Below, in pieces: positions 45,372-58,455 of a stretch of DNA of 64,000 nt; positions within the stretch are counted from its first letter, which is position 1, and every line of letters starts with the position of its first letter. Source of the DNA: Siderastrea siderea (Eukaryota; Cnidaria; Anthozoa; Scleractinia; Rhizangiidae); the NCBI GenBank assembly GCA_964030785.1, contig OZ034969.1, positions 40,319,201 through 40,383,200 of the forward strand, written 5' to 3'. The position numbers and the translations under genes are program-made. The notes beneath the pieces are model-generated. The model made no database searches. It saw nothing but the letters and a program-made list of their open reading frames with translations, and was not told where the DNA came from.

Positions 45372-46855
45372 TTTACTGAAGTTCCCTACAGGTGATGCCC
45401 TGGAGATCATCAAGAGAAACTGAGGATCCTCGTATAGTGACCTAATGAAGACCTTAGAGGAACGTCATGGTCACCCTATTCAGGTGACACAAGCCTTAGT
45501 CTCACGTCTCATACTTGCTTATGGTGACAACGTGCGTCTGCTTAATTTTGCTGAACACTGCAACCAAGGTTCTAAAGGGATATGTGGAATGCGAAGCAAG
45601 CGTAGCTACCAACTGAAGAAGAATCATAAACAGACTCCCAAATGATTTAATCACCAAATGGCAGACTGAGAATTATGATATCACCACCCGTGGTGGAACT
45701 GTGCGACTAAAGGACATTGCCAAATCTGTGCAAAGGCAGGCGTCAATAAGAAATGACCCAGTGTTCGAAATGCAGTCACAAAGGGGAGTACGTCAGACAA
45801 AAAAGAGCCCCTCCAAAACGACCAAAGGGTCAGACTCACCTTTGAAAAATGCTACGGTTTCTGCCACATCAGTTAAGGATGCCTCCAAAAGAGAGAACTC
45901 GCTAACCTGTGCAATTTGCACGTCTACCCGCCATAGACTCCAGGAATGCCATATCATCAAGCAGTGTGAGCGTGCAGCATCGTACAGATTCTGCTTCAAC
46001 TGTGGCTGCCATAATCCCGATCACTGTGGTACCTCCTGTCCTGAGCCTCCAGCTTGTTCTCTATGTCTTGGACACCACCTAACAATACTGCACAAGGACA
46101 ACAACAATGGAAGCAGAGTTCTCAGAGATAAGAACACTTATCAACAGTGTTCCAGCTGCTGTCCCAATTACCCAGCAACCACAAATGGAGCAAGGCACAA
46201 GACAGACACACAGCGAAAAACCACAGACTTCAATCAACTCTGCCAGTGTCAGCACCACAAAGGCCTAAGTGTTGTTAAATGTAGTTCCAGTAACCATTTC
46301 TACAGAGAACGGTGATTCCCTTTCAACATACGCGTTCCTAGGCAATGGCTTTACCAATACCCTTGTTGACAAAGAGCTTGCTGACCATTTTGGCCTGGAA
46401 GGGATCTCAGAGCAAATATGGATTAGGCCTGTTACAAACAGTGAGGAGATTGTGGCCAGTCGATGCGTTTCCTTTACTCTCGGTCCTCTAGAAGGACATG
46501 GTGAAGACATTGATGTCAATGAAGCCTACGTTCTCCCTGACCTGAATCAATCGGAGCAAGTTTTGCCGGAGACCGTAGACATCCAGAAGTATCCACATCT
46601 TTAAGACCTTACAATCCCTGTGGTGGACCTTAGAATCCCGAAAGACAACGAGAGCAGCAACCTCTCGGTTGGAGTATTTCAGGTCCATCGACTAACACTG
46701 GGAGGAGAAGAGCTGAGCTAAATTTCATCTCTGTGGTACACCAATCTGCCGATTTGTTCGAAATGTTTTGGATGATCAAGGACTATGGAACATTGAAAGC
46801 AGAAGAGGAACCGTTATCTGTCGAGGACAAACGAGCCTTGAGAATCATTGAAGAG
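45372..46855 (+). pseudogene. BEL-1: gag, zinc knuckle and protease remnants
   Basis: Broken frames continue the element interrupted at 8088. MKTLEERHGHPIQVTQALVS (45445) is gag DUF1759-like. CAICTSTRHRLQECHIIKQC and CFNCGCHNPDHCGTSCPEP (45900-46050) are BEL-type Cys/His knuckles. At 46269-46604 there is a protease-like domain (YAFLGNGFTNTLVDKEL); the usual catalytic Asp position reads G, so it is inactive. It stops at ACTAC, the duplication made by BEL-2. Confidence 0.75.
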
Positions 46856-46860
46856 ACTAC

Positions 46861-46928
46861 TGTTGTAGCGTCAGATGGACAAGAAAGAAATGAAATGAAA
46901 ACGTTGCGTTGAAATACAGTCCTCAACA
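46861..46928 (+). repeat. BEL-2 5' LTR remnant (68 bp)
   Basis: TGTAGCGTCAGATGGACAAG and the final CCTCAACA match the end of the 3' LTR (51924-51986). About 196 bp are missing after TGT. Confidence 0.8.
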
Positions 46929-47049
46929 GTTCGTCCATCGAGCCGCGGATGTGCAAAGAGAAATCGATGCATGAAAGGATTTGCGTGTTGACCTTTGTGC
47001 CGACGTGTTTAATGATTGAAGAAGCGCGCTGAATTTTACGAGTTTCAAG

Positions 47050-47790
47050 ATGGGAGATTTGGCAAAAAAGCGAAAAATTTGCAATGCACCTCGTCGATAC
47101 GCCACCAAGGAACTTCAAACGATTGAAACTGTTATTGCTGAAGAGTCGGAAAATAAAATAACACTGTTACAAGACATTAAGGAGAATTTGGCCGAAACGA
47201 TGAAGATATTGGGAACTCTGACTGAAGAAATCCTGGGGTTGCTTGAGAAGGAAAAGGATATTGAACACGAAATCGTCGACTGGAATAAATTTCGAAGAGA
47301 AATCAGAAAGGGTATCCAAAAGATTGAAGATTATCTGAAGCCTATGAATGGAAGCGCTAGCGAGCAAAATTCTAATCCGCTGCCAACAGCAAACCAAGCG
47401 TTGGAACACAACAGACCACGTGTAACCAAACTATACGAGTGAGGTTGCCGAAACTTGAGCTGAAAACGTTCTATGGATCCGTAGCTGATTGGCAGAGTTT
47501 TTGGGACGCCTTCAGGAATGCAGTGCATGAGAATAGCCAGCTTTCCGAAATAGATAAGTCCACGTATTTTGAAAGGTTTGTTGGGAGGAGAAGCGAGTAC
47601 AGCCATTGCAGGTTTGTCATTGACACAAGGGAATTATGGGGCCGCGATTGAAATATTGAAGAAGCGCTTTGGCAACGAGCAGAAAATTATCAGCGCCCAC
47701 ATGGAAATGTTAAAGTTAACTCCAGTGCACAACGGAAAAGAAACCAGGAAAATTCGAAAGTTGTATGATGAAATTGAAGTAATCTGAAGT
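47050..47790 (+). pseudogene. BEL-2 gag remnant
   Basis: The first frame (47050-47442) starts MGDLAKKRKICNAPRR with a coiled charged helix. A one-base shift near 47440 leads to LPKLELKTFYGSVADWQSFW (DUF1759 gag core), and another shift near 47570 to KGLLGGEASTAIAGL and a helical end. At least two frameshifts; not functional. Confidence 0.75.
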
Positions 47791-50700
47791 AATTTTCGAC
47801 TCCAGAAGCCAGAGATCCTACGTCACTGAGAAAGTAGCTAACAGCGTAGGAAGTGACATGATGGAAACCGGCACATTTGGCCAAGCCAAAGCAACAGTGA
47901 CTAAGCGAGAACTCGTTGCGGTCCATGTAGAACATCTATTCGAGGCAGTAACTGTTCAAATATAGGCATTTAAGGTGCCAGTCATCTGCAAGGCCCTGCA
48001 GAATCAGCATGTAGAAGAGGCAAAAAGGGTACATCCTTACTTGAACAAACTTTGGCTTTCTGACATCTGCCCTAGACAGGAGAATTTGGAAGTTGATATG
48101 CTCATTGGTGCCGATTACTTGTGGAAGTTCTTGAGGGGTGAAGCAGTAAGGGGGGAGAAAGATGAGCTGGTTGCTAGCTCGACCTCTCTTGGATGGGTGT
48201 TGTCAGGACCGTTAAAGATCCTCAACAGAAGTCTACTGCTGGAACAAATCTGGTCACGCACGTTCTGGAAATTCAGGAACAAGAAGTGCAGGGGACAGTG
48301 CATGAAACTTTGTCAGTGGAATTCCAAAGGTTGTGGGACCTTGACTCGATAGGGATCAGAGAGACAGATAGTGTTCATGAAAATTTCCTGAAGAATATCA
48401 AGTTTCAAGATGGCAGATACATTGTAGGCTCGCCATGGAAAGAGCATCACAACAGTCTACAGAGATTGAACAGTCAAATGAGAAAGTTGAAGAAAGACCC
48501 ACATCTGTTAAAAGAGTATGATTTGGTTATCCAAGAGTAATTAAGAGATCGAGTGATTGAAGCTGTGAGTGACCTGGAAGTTCCTGAGATGGGGCGAACT
48601 CACTACTTGCTGCACCATGCTGTTGTTAGAAAAGATGCTAAAACGACAAAGTTGAGAGTAGTCTATGACACGTCATCGAGAGCCAACGGAAAGGGACCTT
48701 CCTTAAATGACTGCTTGCATGTTAGACCATCCCTTACACAGTTGTTGTTTGACATTCTACTGCGTTTTAGATGCAATAGAATTGCACTGATTTCAGACAT
48801 TGCAAGGTAATCTTAAACATTGAAGTCGATGAAAGGGGCAGAGATTGCTTACTGTTCTTATAGGTTAACCTTCAGAAAGAAGAACCAATGATTGTCGTAT
48901 ACAGATTCTGCAGAGTGGTTTTCGGTGTGAGCTCCTCACCCTTCTTGTTGAGCGCACCTCTGAGACATCATCTTCAGACCTACATCCAAGAAGACCCAGA
49001 GTTCCTCAACAAGGTGTTAGAAGAATTTTATGCGGACGACGTCAACTCGGGAGAAGATAGCGTTGAAGAGGGGTTTAAGCTGTATCGGAAGATTAAGACT
49101 CGACTGGAAGAAGCAAGTTTCAGACTGAGGAAGTGGAACTCCAATAGTGCAGAGCTAATGAAGATGATTCGTGATGACCGTGTTGGAGAGGAAGCAGCTA
49201 GGCCACAAGAAGAGAACGTCAAGGAAGATGACGATACGTATGCCAAGACCACTGTCAAAAATCTAGATGAGTTAGAGAACAAGGAACAGAAGGTCCTGGG
49301 AGAAGTTTGGAATCGTGTGGAAGACAATTATATAAGTTTGATGCACTAATTGAACTGAGTGAGAACTTAAAATTAACGAAAAGAAATCTGCTCAAGATTA
49401 TTGCAAAGTTCTTTGATCCTCTTGGCATGCTGAGTCCTTTGACAATTGGAATGAAGGTCTTGTTTCAAGAGGTCTGTCAGAGTAAACTCGAGTGGGATGA
49501 ACGCTTACCAGAGGCCTTTCAGGAAAGATGGAGGAAGTGGGTGGTTTGGTTGATGGAAGTCCGTTCTGTGCATGTGCCACGTTGCATCTACAGTGGAATA
49601 AGCGAGAAGGCCGTATCGTATGAGTTACATGGCTTCGGGGATGCCAGTGATCGAGCCTATTGCACCATGGTGTACCTAGTGTGTGTGACTCACAGCGGAT
49701 GATATGTACATCTGATGGCCTAAAAACAAGAGTAGCACCACTCGCCAAACACGTGACAGCACATCTAGAGAGCTAATGGCTGGAAGAATTACAGCGCAGT
49801 TGAAGGATGCAGTGGAAGAGACCATGCAGTCAAGGATAGCAGCAAACAGTGCACACTTGTGGTTAGACAGTATTACCGCCTTATATTGGATCAAGGGAGA
49901 AAGGGAGTGGAACCAGTTTGTACAGAACAGAGTGAAAGACATTTTGAGACTGACCACAAGAGTGCAATGGAACCATTATCCTTGAGTAAAAAATCCAGCG
50001 GATCTTGGAGAGTGGGGTGTGACAGCAACGGCAATCAAGAATAGCAGATTATGGTGGCAAGGACCTGAATGGTTGAGCAGAATGCCTGATGAATGGCCTT
50101 TAATGAATGTTGAGCCTACCCTAGAAAGTCAAGTGGAAATCAAGACATCACGCTGCAAGAACACAGTATTAGCAGCAGAGAAGAAATGCAGCATAGCAAG
50201 CATCATCGACGTGAACGCTTACAGCAGTTGCACAAAGTTGTTCAGAGTGACAGCCTTTGTGTACAGATTTGCAAGACACCTCAAGTTGAAAGCAAAGAAA
50301 ATAAAGAATCTTGCGTTTGGCAACCTGGCAGCCACAGAAGTAAAAGAAGTAGAGGATTCGCAGGTGAAAGAAGCGCAGTCCGGGCTTACAGATCAGAAGA
50401 ACTTTAAGCAAATTGAAAGAGATCTTGGACTATACTCAGATGAAGATGGTGTGATTCGATGCAGCGGTAGAATTCCTGAAACAGTCATGGAGTACAAAGA
50501 AAAGCACCGAGCATTCCTGCCTAGAGGTCATCCTCTGACTAACCTCGTTGTTGAACAGTGTCACAAGAGAGTTTATCACGGTGGAGTAAGAGAGACACTA
50601 ACAGAATTGAGAACACGGTTTTGGGTGAACCAGGGAAGACAAGCAGTAAAGCAGAGCATCAGAGAGTGTGTTGTGTGTAACAATACGAAGGAACTGCTTA

Positions 50701-51722
50701 TCCAGCTTTACCAAACTTTAGAATTCAAGAAGCGCCGCCATTCACAAATGTTGGCATAGACTTTGAAGGCCCACTATACGTGAAAACTAGTGGAACGCAA
50801 ATGACGAAGCATTATTTTCCTGTGCAGTGACTAGAGCTATTCATTTGGACATTACTGAAGACCTGGAGACGGGAACCTTTCTCAGATGTTTCAGAAGGTT
50901 CATAGCCAGGAGAGATATTCCGCAATTGATCATATCTGATAACGCAAAGACCTTCAAATCAGCTGCAAAGGAACTGAAGGTGCTCTACGAGCATCCAGAT
51001 GTTCAAGCCTTTCTAACTGACAAGAGAATTACAGGGAGGTTCAATTTGGAGGAAGCACCGTGGTGGGGTGGCTTCTATGAAAGGGAGGTGAAGGGAGTGA
51101 AAAGATGTCTTCGAAAGATGCTGGGAAATGCACGGTTATCGTACGACGAGCTTCTGACTCTAGTGGTTGAAGTGGAAAGCACCTTGAATGTGAGACCTTT
51201 AACGTGTCTACGAAGAAGGTGATCTGGAAGAACTATGTATGGGTTCCTCGAATGGACTGAACAAACGAATGAAATACCTCAGCGTTAAGCTAGACCATTT
51301 CTGGAAGAGATGGAAAAGGGAGTATTTGTCAGAATTGAGAGAACACCACAAAAGAAACGTGACAAAAGGTGGTGCGATTGTTCAAATTAGAGACATACCG
51401 ACTGTTGTAGAGGAAGGAGTGTTGGGTGGAAAGTGGATACTAGGAAAGGTAGAAGAATTGGTAACTGGGAAAGATGGAGAGATCAGAGGTGCAAAAGTAA
51501 AGGTGTTGACGAAGAAGGGAAAGCCGATGTACCTCAACAGACCCGTGAAGAAATTGTACCCGCTAGCAGTTAGAAGACCAGTGCAGACCAGGCAGTCGGT
51601 GACTGAGTCAGTAGAAGAGGAACAAGTACAGACATGGAGAGTACCAAGGAGAGCTGCAGCCATTGATGCAGACTTCAGAAGACGATGTGTTGATCAGCTT
51701 CTAGCTAATCAAGAGGGGAGGA
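47791..51722 (+). pseudogene. BEL-2 pol remnant: protease, RT, RNase H, integrase, DUF5641
   Basis: Domains are in BEL/Pao order in shifting frames. 47975: DUF1758-like protease region (DMLIGADYLWKFL). 48553-49349: RT, with KLRVVYDTSSRANGKGPSLN and FYADDVNSG as the YxDD box. 49307-49702: peptidase A17/RNase H region with HGFGDASDRAYC. 50019-50759: integrase zinc part (HKRVYHGGVRETLTELRTRF..CVVCNN). 50827-51222: rve core (TRAIHLDITEDL, ISDNAKTF). 51239-51730: DUF5641 (GGKWILGKVEELV). Stops between all of them. Confidence 0.85.
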
Positions 51723-51986
51723 TGTCGTGACTTGAAACGAACATTTAAATGAATATTAAGTCGAGGTAAGCCAGCAACTGAACAGTTGCGTTATCATGAA
51801 CTGAGCACGTGTTTTTCCTTATATGGTGTTGTGTTGCACATGTTAAATTCCATAGCCTAAGTTTTCCTGAACCGAGTGATGTGATGATGTGAGATGTTAT
51901 GTAGAACGTTTGGAAAGATATTGTAGCGTCAGATCGACAAGAAAGAAAGCAAATGAAAACGTGGCGTTGAAATACAATCCTCAACA
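51723..51986 (+). repeat. BEL-2 3' LTR (264 bp)
   Basis: Starts TGTCGTGACTTG after a purine tract and ends CCTCAACA before ACTAC. Confidence 0.85.
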
Positions 51987-51991
51987 ACTAC

Positions 51992-52525
51992 TACTTTCAT
52001 AGACGAACATTACAGAGGTGGCCTGTTGTGGAGGAGACGATCAACCAAAGTGCCAAGCAATCGCACCTTAGCCAAAAGACAAGCAGAATTGCTTAGACGA
52101 CGCCTGGCTAAAGCAGGAAATTAGCAAATGGCTGCTAAGTACCGTGAAGTCATGATTGAGTAAATCTCGAAGGGCTATGCGCGTAAATTATCCCCCGAAG
52201 AAGCAGCTAGAGAGAGCTCGATTACCTGGTACTTACTTCATCATCCAGTGACCAACCCAAACACTCCTGGCAAACTTCGCATCGTCTTTGATGCCGCAGC
52301 TGAACATGAAGGAATATCACTAAACAAAAATCTCGTTTGTGTGCTGCCGTGATTTCGGCAGGGACATGTACGGATAGCCACTGGTGTCGACGCAATGTTC
52401 CATGAAGTGCGTGTGCGTAAGCAAGATCAAGACGCTCTACGATTCCTCTGGTAGAGAGATGACTACAACAAACCCCCGATGTTTACGTTATGCTTTGGAA
52501 TAGCTTACCCGATGCCCTTGAGCAT
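51992..52525 (+). pseudogene. BEL-1: reverse transcriptase remnant
   Basis: Resumes BEL-1 after BEL-2. [13 protein letters not shown] and [19 protein letters not shown] are RT N-terminal motifs, with stops and shifts. It is cut at 52525 by the BEL-3 LTR and not found again after 58444, so the rest of pol is gone. Confidence 0.7.
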
Positions 52526-52892
52526 TGTGCTGGGAACTTTCATTCGCTGCAATTTAATATAGGAAACTGCTGAACATTGTTTTACCCATCATTCCTCGCG
52601 GGGGACATGAACATGTGCTTTCTGTGAAAATGGCGCCATGTTTTCTGCGCCCCGAACTGTGTTTCGGTTTGTTTAGGTTGTTGTTAAGTTTGTTATCACC
52701 GAATAAGGACGGCATCGTTCAGCATGACAAGCAACAATGTACGTACAATTTCATGGTGTAGAATTATGGTTTCCTTTTTACATTTTACATTTATTCCATC
52801 AAATGTTTTCGCATATATCTGTCACACAGGTTTTACCTTATGCAGTTAAAGAGTTTTAAACGCGCTGTGGGTAAATTGCTGATGCTGTTACA
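52526..52892 (+). repeat. BEL-3 5' LTR (367 bp)
   Basis: Roughly 10 percent different from the right copy by eye, so the insertion is old. Confidence 0.85.
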
Positions 52893-53389
52893 GTAAAATG
52901 TTGTTGTAAAGAGGCCGAAAGTTGCCAGCCAACAGAGGGATTGCATTTTACGTGTTGTTTTTTTTTTACAAATTGCCAGCCAACTCACTCCTGTGTTTTG
53001 AATTTTGTGGATTGTACTTCGACCTGTTTTCAATCTGTTGAATTCTTTGGATTGGACTCTGTGTGTTTCAAGTGGTCTTAATTCTAGTGTGGCTTGAATT
53101 TCCTGGATTGTATCTTTAAGCATTTCCCCTCACTAGCTAACTTATTCTAGTGCATTTTATTTCGCGGTGAATGGAACTTTAAGTCATTAGTGGTGTAGAC
53201 ATTGATTTCTTAACACCTTCAATGGTTGAACTGGAATGAGCTTATGATGATTTCTGTATAAGAGATGAGGAGTATGAAACTGTGGTGTCAAATGAAGAAC
53301 ATGCAGAACATCGAATTGTTAATGAACAAGACTTAACTACGTATCAGGCAAATGTGAGGTATACACAGGAACTAGAACGGCTTGCACAC

Positions 53390-54780
53390 AAGCCAAAGCG
53401 ACTAAAACACCAGGTGTTGCTCAACTAAGTTCAGTACCACCAACAACTGATTCCCCCACCCACTCACTAGACGGAAGTACACCACCCCTGCAAGGAACAG
53501 TTCAAACAGAAACCAATGCAGACCACAATCAAATAGCAAGTGGTTTTACTACATCATCACAGGCGGAATGTTACAGTATCAGCTAACAATGTTCAAGCAA
53601 GTGGTTCTCATGTAGGGGTTGTACCAATGAACTCTACAAGTTACGGTGTGCCTTCAACCCAACAGTACCTGCTTCCACAGTTATCTATTCATCAACGGGC
53701 AGCAACAAATGTTTATCCTGGCCCCTTGATGGATGTTTTACCACATCAGCCTGTCAGTTACAATGTATGCCCTGTCAGATCAGGGTAATGGTGCCCAAAC
53801 AAACACTTTTCTCATGGGCGCTGGCCCCACCAGCTATGTAGGTTGCAGTATGCCTCCAACTCAGCAATACTTGTTACCACAGACGTCCACTCAGCAATCA
53901 ACTGGAGGACAGGTTTACCCTGAACAGCTAGTGAGTACTTTGCCCTACCAGCTTGGCAGTTATGGTTTGCCGGCTCAAAGTAATGGAGTCAGTTCGGTAG
54001 AGGCAACGGGCGTTCATTTAAAGAAAATGTCCCTTCCCACCTTTTCAGGACACCGAAAAGACTGACTAGAGTTTAAAGCAGTCTGGAAACAGTTAGCAGA
54101 AGGCGCACACAAAATAAAACAGCCTTAGCTCATGAACTTAAAAGATCAGTGAGAGGTGAGGCCAGTCAGCGAATTTAATCAGTCTATGTCACCAAGCCAG
54201 AGGCTTATGATGCAATGTGGAAGAAGTTGGAGGACTGCTATGATGATACAAATGCCACTGTCCAAGCAGCACTAGAGGATTTGCACAAGCTCAAACTGGT
54301 TTCAGAAGCCGATTGCAGAGGTCTTGTTGAATTTGTAGATGTTGTGGAGTCTTCTTATAGCCAGCTTGGACAATTAAATCAGTTGAACACTCTCACAATG
54401 AGGGACGATGACTTTGTCAATGGCTTTTTACCAAACCACCTATGAATAGAATGGATTCGCAAGTATCATGATATGAGCCAAGCAGAGAAGCTCCAGCCCT
54501 TCAAACCCTTTATGAAGTTCTTGGAACAAGAAAGAGAAGCAGTAGCTCGATTAGCTGTGTACCAGCTGAGACGTAGAAAGTTACTGGAAGGCACCAAAAT
54601 GAAGGACCGCGGAAAAGGACGAATGCATCATGGAACTGGAGCTGGTCATGACAACAGACAGTTCTACCCCTGTGCATTCCACAGAAGGGACACGATTAAA
54701 CGTACAAGTGACTGCAAAAAATTTCAGAAGCTCCCCATCAGCGGGGAGGTGGAAAGTTTGAACTTCTCAAGCAAGTAAAT
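53390..54780 (+). pseudogene. BEL-3 gag remnant
   Basis: Frames at 53540, 53733, 54215 and 54473. A low-complexity N-terminal part repeats PSTQQYLLPQ twice (one copy in each of two frames). Then LKKMSLPTFSGHRKD, a DUF1759 start followed by a stop, MWKKLEDCYDDTNATVQAAL and a basic C-terminal part. Not functional. Confidence 0.7.
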
Positions 54781-57700
54781 GCCTGTTTTGTTTGTTTCGG
54801 AGATCACCCACAACAGAAGTGCCCAAACAAGAAACTACGTCCATTGTGTGGAAGTGAAAAGCATCATGCTCTCTTTTGCAGGTCTGAAAAGGGTAAAGCA
54901 GACCAAAAATCTGATCTTCATGTACACGCTGAGTCAGCAAGTCACGTTACACATGGAGCTGGCCTTGCTCTTTATCCTATCCAACAAGCAAAGGTGTGCG
55001 AGAGTGGAAAGAATGTTTCTATATTCTGTGATGGTGGATCAAACACAACCTACATAACCCACGAAGCTGCTGATAGAATCAAAGCAAAGAAACTGAACAA
55101 ATTCATACTTGATGTCACCACTATGGGAAATGAGGAGAAGACTGATGACACCCGACAGTATCAGTTCACACCGAGAACGGACACTGGCAAGAAGGTCAGC
55201 GTCACTGCCTTTGGCATGGATAGAATCACCGGTCCCATTAGTAAGTTGGACACCAAAGTCTTGACAAAATTGTTCCCTGAATATGATCCCACTCCAAGAT
55301 CAAGCACGAGCCTTGTCACATTCCCCTTGATACCCATCCTGAATTTCAACCAGAACATCTTGAGTCTGCAGGGCTGATTAACCTGTGTAAGCCCCAGATG
55401 AATGCTGCCCAGTCGTTCACTGGTAGAAACATGGGAGAGTCAGGTTGAAAACGTCATACGTGGAGAAGAACTTAGCACAGAAACCACCCCGCGTTGTGGT
55501 AGTTATCGTTGTGGCAAGTGTCCAACTGTTGGTCACAGTTACTCCTTCAGAGAAGAGCAGGAATTGAAAATGGTTCAAGAGAATCTTGAGTATGACCATG
55601 ACAATCAGTGCTGGATAACCAGTTATCCTTGGCTGGTGGATCCGTCGAGCCTACCAGACAACTATGGTGCAGCCTTAGCTACTCTTAAGAATACAGAGCG
55701 AACCCTCAGCAAGGACGATCGGTGGGCTGAGACATATCAGAAACAGACGGAGGAATTGGTCAATCTTGGTGTTGCACGAAAGTTGTCACAAGAAAAGTTG
55801 CAGAAGTGGAGTGGTCCCAAATTCTACATATCCCACCTGGCAGTGGTGAATGCTCGGTCACATTCAACGCTGGTGCGAATTGTGTTCAATTCCAGTCAAG
55901 TTTGCCAAGGAATGTCTCTAAATTCCTGTTTAGCTAAGGGACCAGAATGTTTTATGAACAATCTGATCGGCATATTGTTATGCTGGAGAGAGGAGCAAGT
56001 AGCTTTGGTAGGAGACATTCATAAGATGTTTAACTCCGTTCATTTGAAGCCCTTAGAGCAACATTGTCACCAGTTCCTGTGGTGTGACCAGGAGACAGAC
56101 AGAGATCGAGATGTGTATTTTATGACCCAAGTCAACATGGGTGACACACCTGCCCCCACTATTAGCACAGAAGCCGTGTACAGGACAGCGGATCTGTTCG
56201 AGAGTGATAGTCCGCAACCGGCTAATCTACTGAGGAGGTCCAGCTATGTAGATGATTTGATTGACTCCCAGCCAAGCATGCCTACAGCCTTGAGAATTTC
56301 CCATGAAGCAGAGAAGATGCTTGCCAATTCAGTGGCAAGTCAAGTCCCCGCACACGCAGTGAATTGCAAGCGAAGGACACAGCGCACACCCATTTTGACG
56401 GTCCTACTGAAACACCCATCAATCTGTTGAAAGGAACTCATGAGAATTTGCGAGTGTTAGGAGTCGGCTGGAATCCTGAGAAAGACAGTGGTGTTTGAGG
56501 TGACTCTCAATTTCAGTAAGAAGAAGAAAGTGACGCACACTGGCCCTGACCTTAAGAAGTCTGACTTGCCCCAAGTACTATCAGCAGTGTTGACAAGGCG
56601 AATTGTTCTGGGACAGGTGATGACCACATGCGATCCCCACGCATTGATATGCCCCTACACTCTGTTTGGAAAGGTGTATCTGTGAGAAACCTGGTCTCGA
56701 AAGCTCGATTGGGATAATCAGTTTCCAGATGAGCTCCATGCTAAATGGGCTCACTTCTTTAGTACCCTGGTCCAGCTGGAGCAGCTCAAATTGCACAGAC
56801 GTCTGCGGCCACCCAGCTCAGTTGGCCTACCCTGGCTTATTTTTCTCAGTGATGAAGGCAATCTGGCCTATGGTTTTGCAGCATACATCAGATGGAAACT
56901 TCACAGTGGCGATAACTGGTGCCGACTCATCGTGGCAAGATGTCGCATTGCCCCAGTGAACAAGTTGTCTACTCCCCAGATGGAGTTAAAAGCTGCCGTG
57001 TTGTCGAAACGAGGGAGGAAGGTCATTGAGAAGGAGATGAGTTTTACAGATTGTAGACTCTGAAACTGTCTTGAACATGATCAGCAAGACCAGTACTCGT
57101 TTGAAGGTGTACGAGGGAGCCGGAATTGGAGAAATCCAGCCCGCTACAAATGGTGACGTGTCCTGCTGGGCCTGGATGTCAGGTCAGCGCAATACTTCAG
57201 ATTGGCTGACCCGAGGACGCACCCCTAAGAAACTGAACAAGGAATCTCACTGGTGGAATGGCCCTCAACAGGTTCCCAACATGTGGGCGAGAGAGAGAGA
57301 GAGAGAGCTCAAGGAAGCCTGGAAAAAGATCGACCGAGAGTCATTACAAAGAAGCTCTGTGCAGAATGGATCAACCTGGGTATTTGGTCTACCTGATAAT
57401 CCCTGGCATCAAGGAGCAGTGGAATCGTTAATGAAGGCGGCCAAACGAGTCTGTCCTTGCCAGCGTTTCTCACAGTCTGCAGTGAGGTGTCCAATTTAGT
57501 GAATGAGCATCCTATTGGTCTGAAACCAAGTGGAGATTCAGCCATCAATGTTCTAACACCCAATAGCTTGTTGCTGGGACGAGCCACCACATCCCACCCC
57601 TTGGGATGCCAATCTTCCGAGACAACCATTTCGTCTTGGTATCATCTTGTCCAGTCAGCGGTGCATGACTTCTGGAAGCGTTGGACAGAACTGTATGCTC

Positions 57701-57849
57701 CAACTCTGGTGGTACAGCAGAAATGGCATTCTGGGAGATGCAACTTGCACCCTGGAGAAGTAGTGGTTGTTGCACCCTTAGAGCGAATTACGGATTGGCC
57801 CTTGTCAAAAAAGCATTTCCAGGAGAAGATGGAAAAGTGCATAGAGTAA
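54781..57849 (+). pseudogene. BEL-3 pol remnant: protease, RT, RNase H, truncated integrase
   Basis: 54844-55377: Cys/His end plus aspartic protease-like IFCDGGSNTTYITHEAAD. 55402-56430: RT with VGDIHKMFNSVHL and SSYVDDLIDS (YxDD box). 56488-57063: A17/RNase H region. 57071-57480: NTSDWLTRGRTPKKLN is followed, just after a (GA)n run at 57289-57308, by the end of an rve core (NPWHQGAVESLMKAAKR), so most of the integrase core is deleted. 57457-57849: DUF5641 (RCNLHPGEVVVVAP). Confidence 0.8.
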
Positions 57850-58077
57850 CGATCCAGTATAAGAGTTATCACACTGGGGAAAGAGCACATGAGTACTGAG
57901 GCGCAACGGATGCACTAGTCACAAGAGCTGTCCAATGCCGGGCCCTACTAGTCCCTGTGGATTAGACTCTGACGCTGAATTTAAGAGACCCAAGGAGAAT
58001 AATGAAAAATTTATCCATTGACATTTTATGTTTTGTTCAGTGTAAAAGTGCAATTGCAGCGACCCCCACAATCCCGG

Positions 58078-58444
58078 TGTGCTGGGAACTTTCATTTGCT
58101 GCAATTTACTACAGGAAACCGTTGAACATTGTTTTACCCGTCATCCCTCGCAGGGGACATGAACATGTGCTTTCTGTGAAAATGGCGCCATGTCTTCTAT
58201 GCCCCGAACTGTGTTTCGGTTTGTTTAAGTTTTTTTTCAAGTTTGTTATCACTGAATAAAGACGGCATCGTTCAACATGACAAGCAACAACGTAGGTACA
58301 ATTTCATGATGTAGAATTAAGGTTTCCTTTTTACACGTTTCGCATTTATTCTAGCAAATGTACTCGCATATATCTGTCACACAGGTTTTACCCTATGCAA
58401 TTCAAGAATAAACGTGCTGTGGGTCAATTGCTAATACCGTTACA
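58078..58444 (+). repeat. BEL-3 3' LTR (367 bp)
   Basis: Same ends as the left LTR; contains AATAAA near 58254. Confidence 0.85.
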
Positions 58445-58455
58445 AGAATCATCCG

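Larger units (their letters stand above)
46861..51986 (+). mobile_element. BEL-2: BEL/Pao retrotransposon inserted into BEL-1
   Basis: A TGT..ACA element flanked by ACTAC (46856-46860 and 51987-51991). The 3' LTR is complete (51723-51986, 264 bp, preceded by the purine tract AAGAGGGGAGGA). The 5' LTR is only 68 bp (46861-46928): it keeps TGT and the last about 65 bp, so it lost its middle. The coding part is in pieces with many stops. Confidence 0.85.
52526..58444 (+). mobile_element. BEL-3: BEL/Pao retrotransposon with two full LTRs
   Basis: Two LTRs of 367 bp (52526-52892 and 58078-58444) begin TGTGCTGGGAACTTTC and end GTTACA. The flanks read AGCAT (left) and AGAAT (right), a likely diverged 5-bp duplication. 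Coding parts lie between with many stops and one large deletion in the integrase. Confidence 0.85.
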
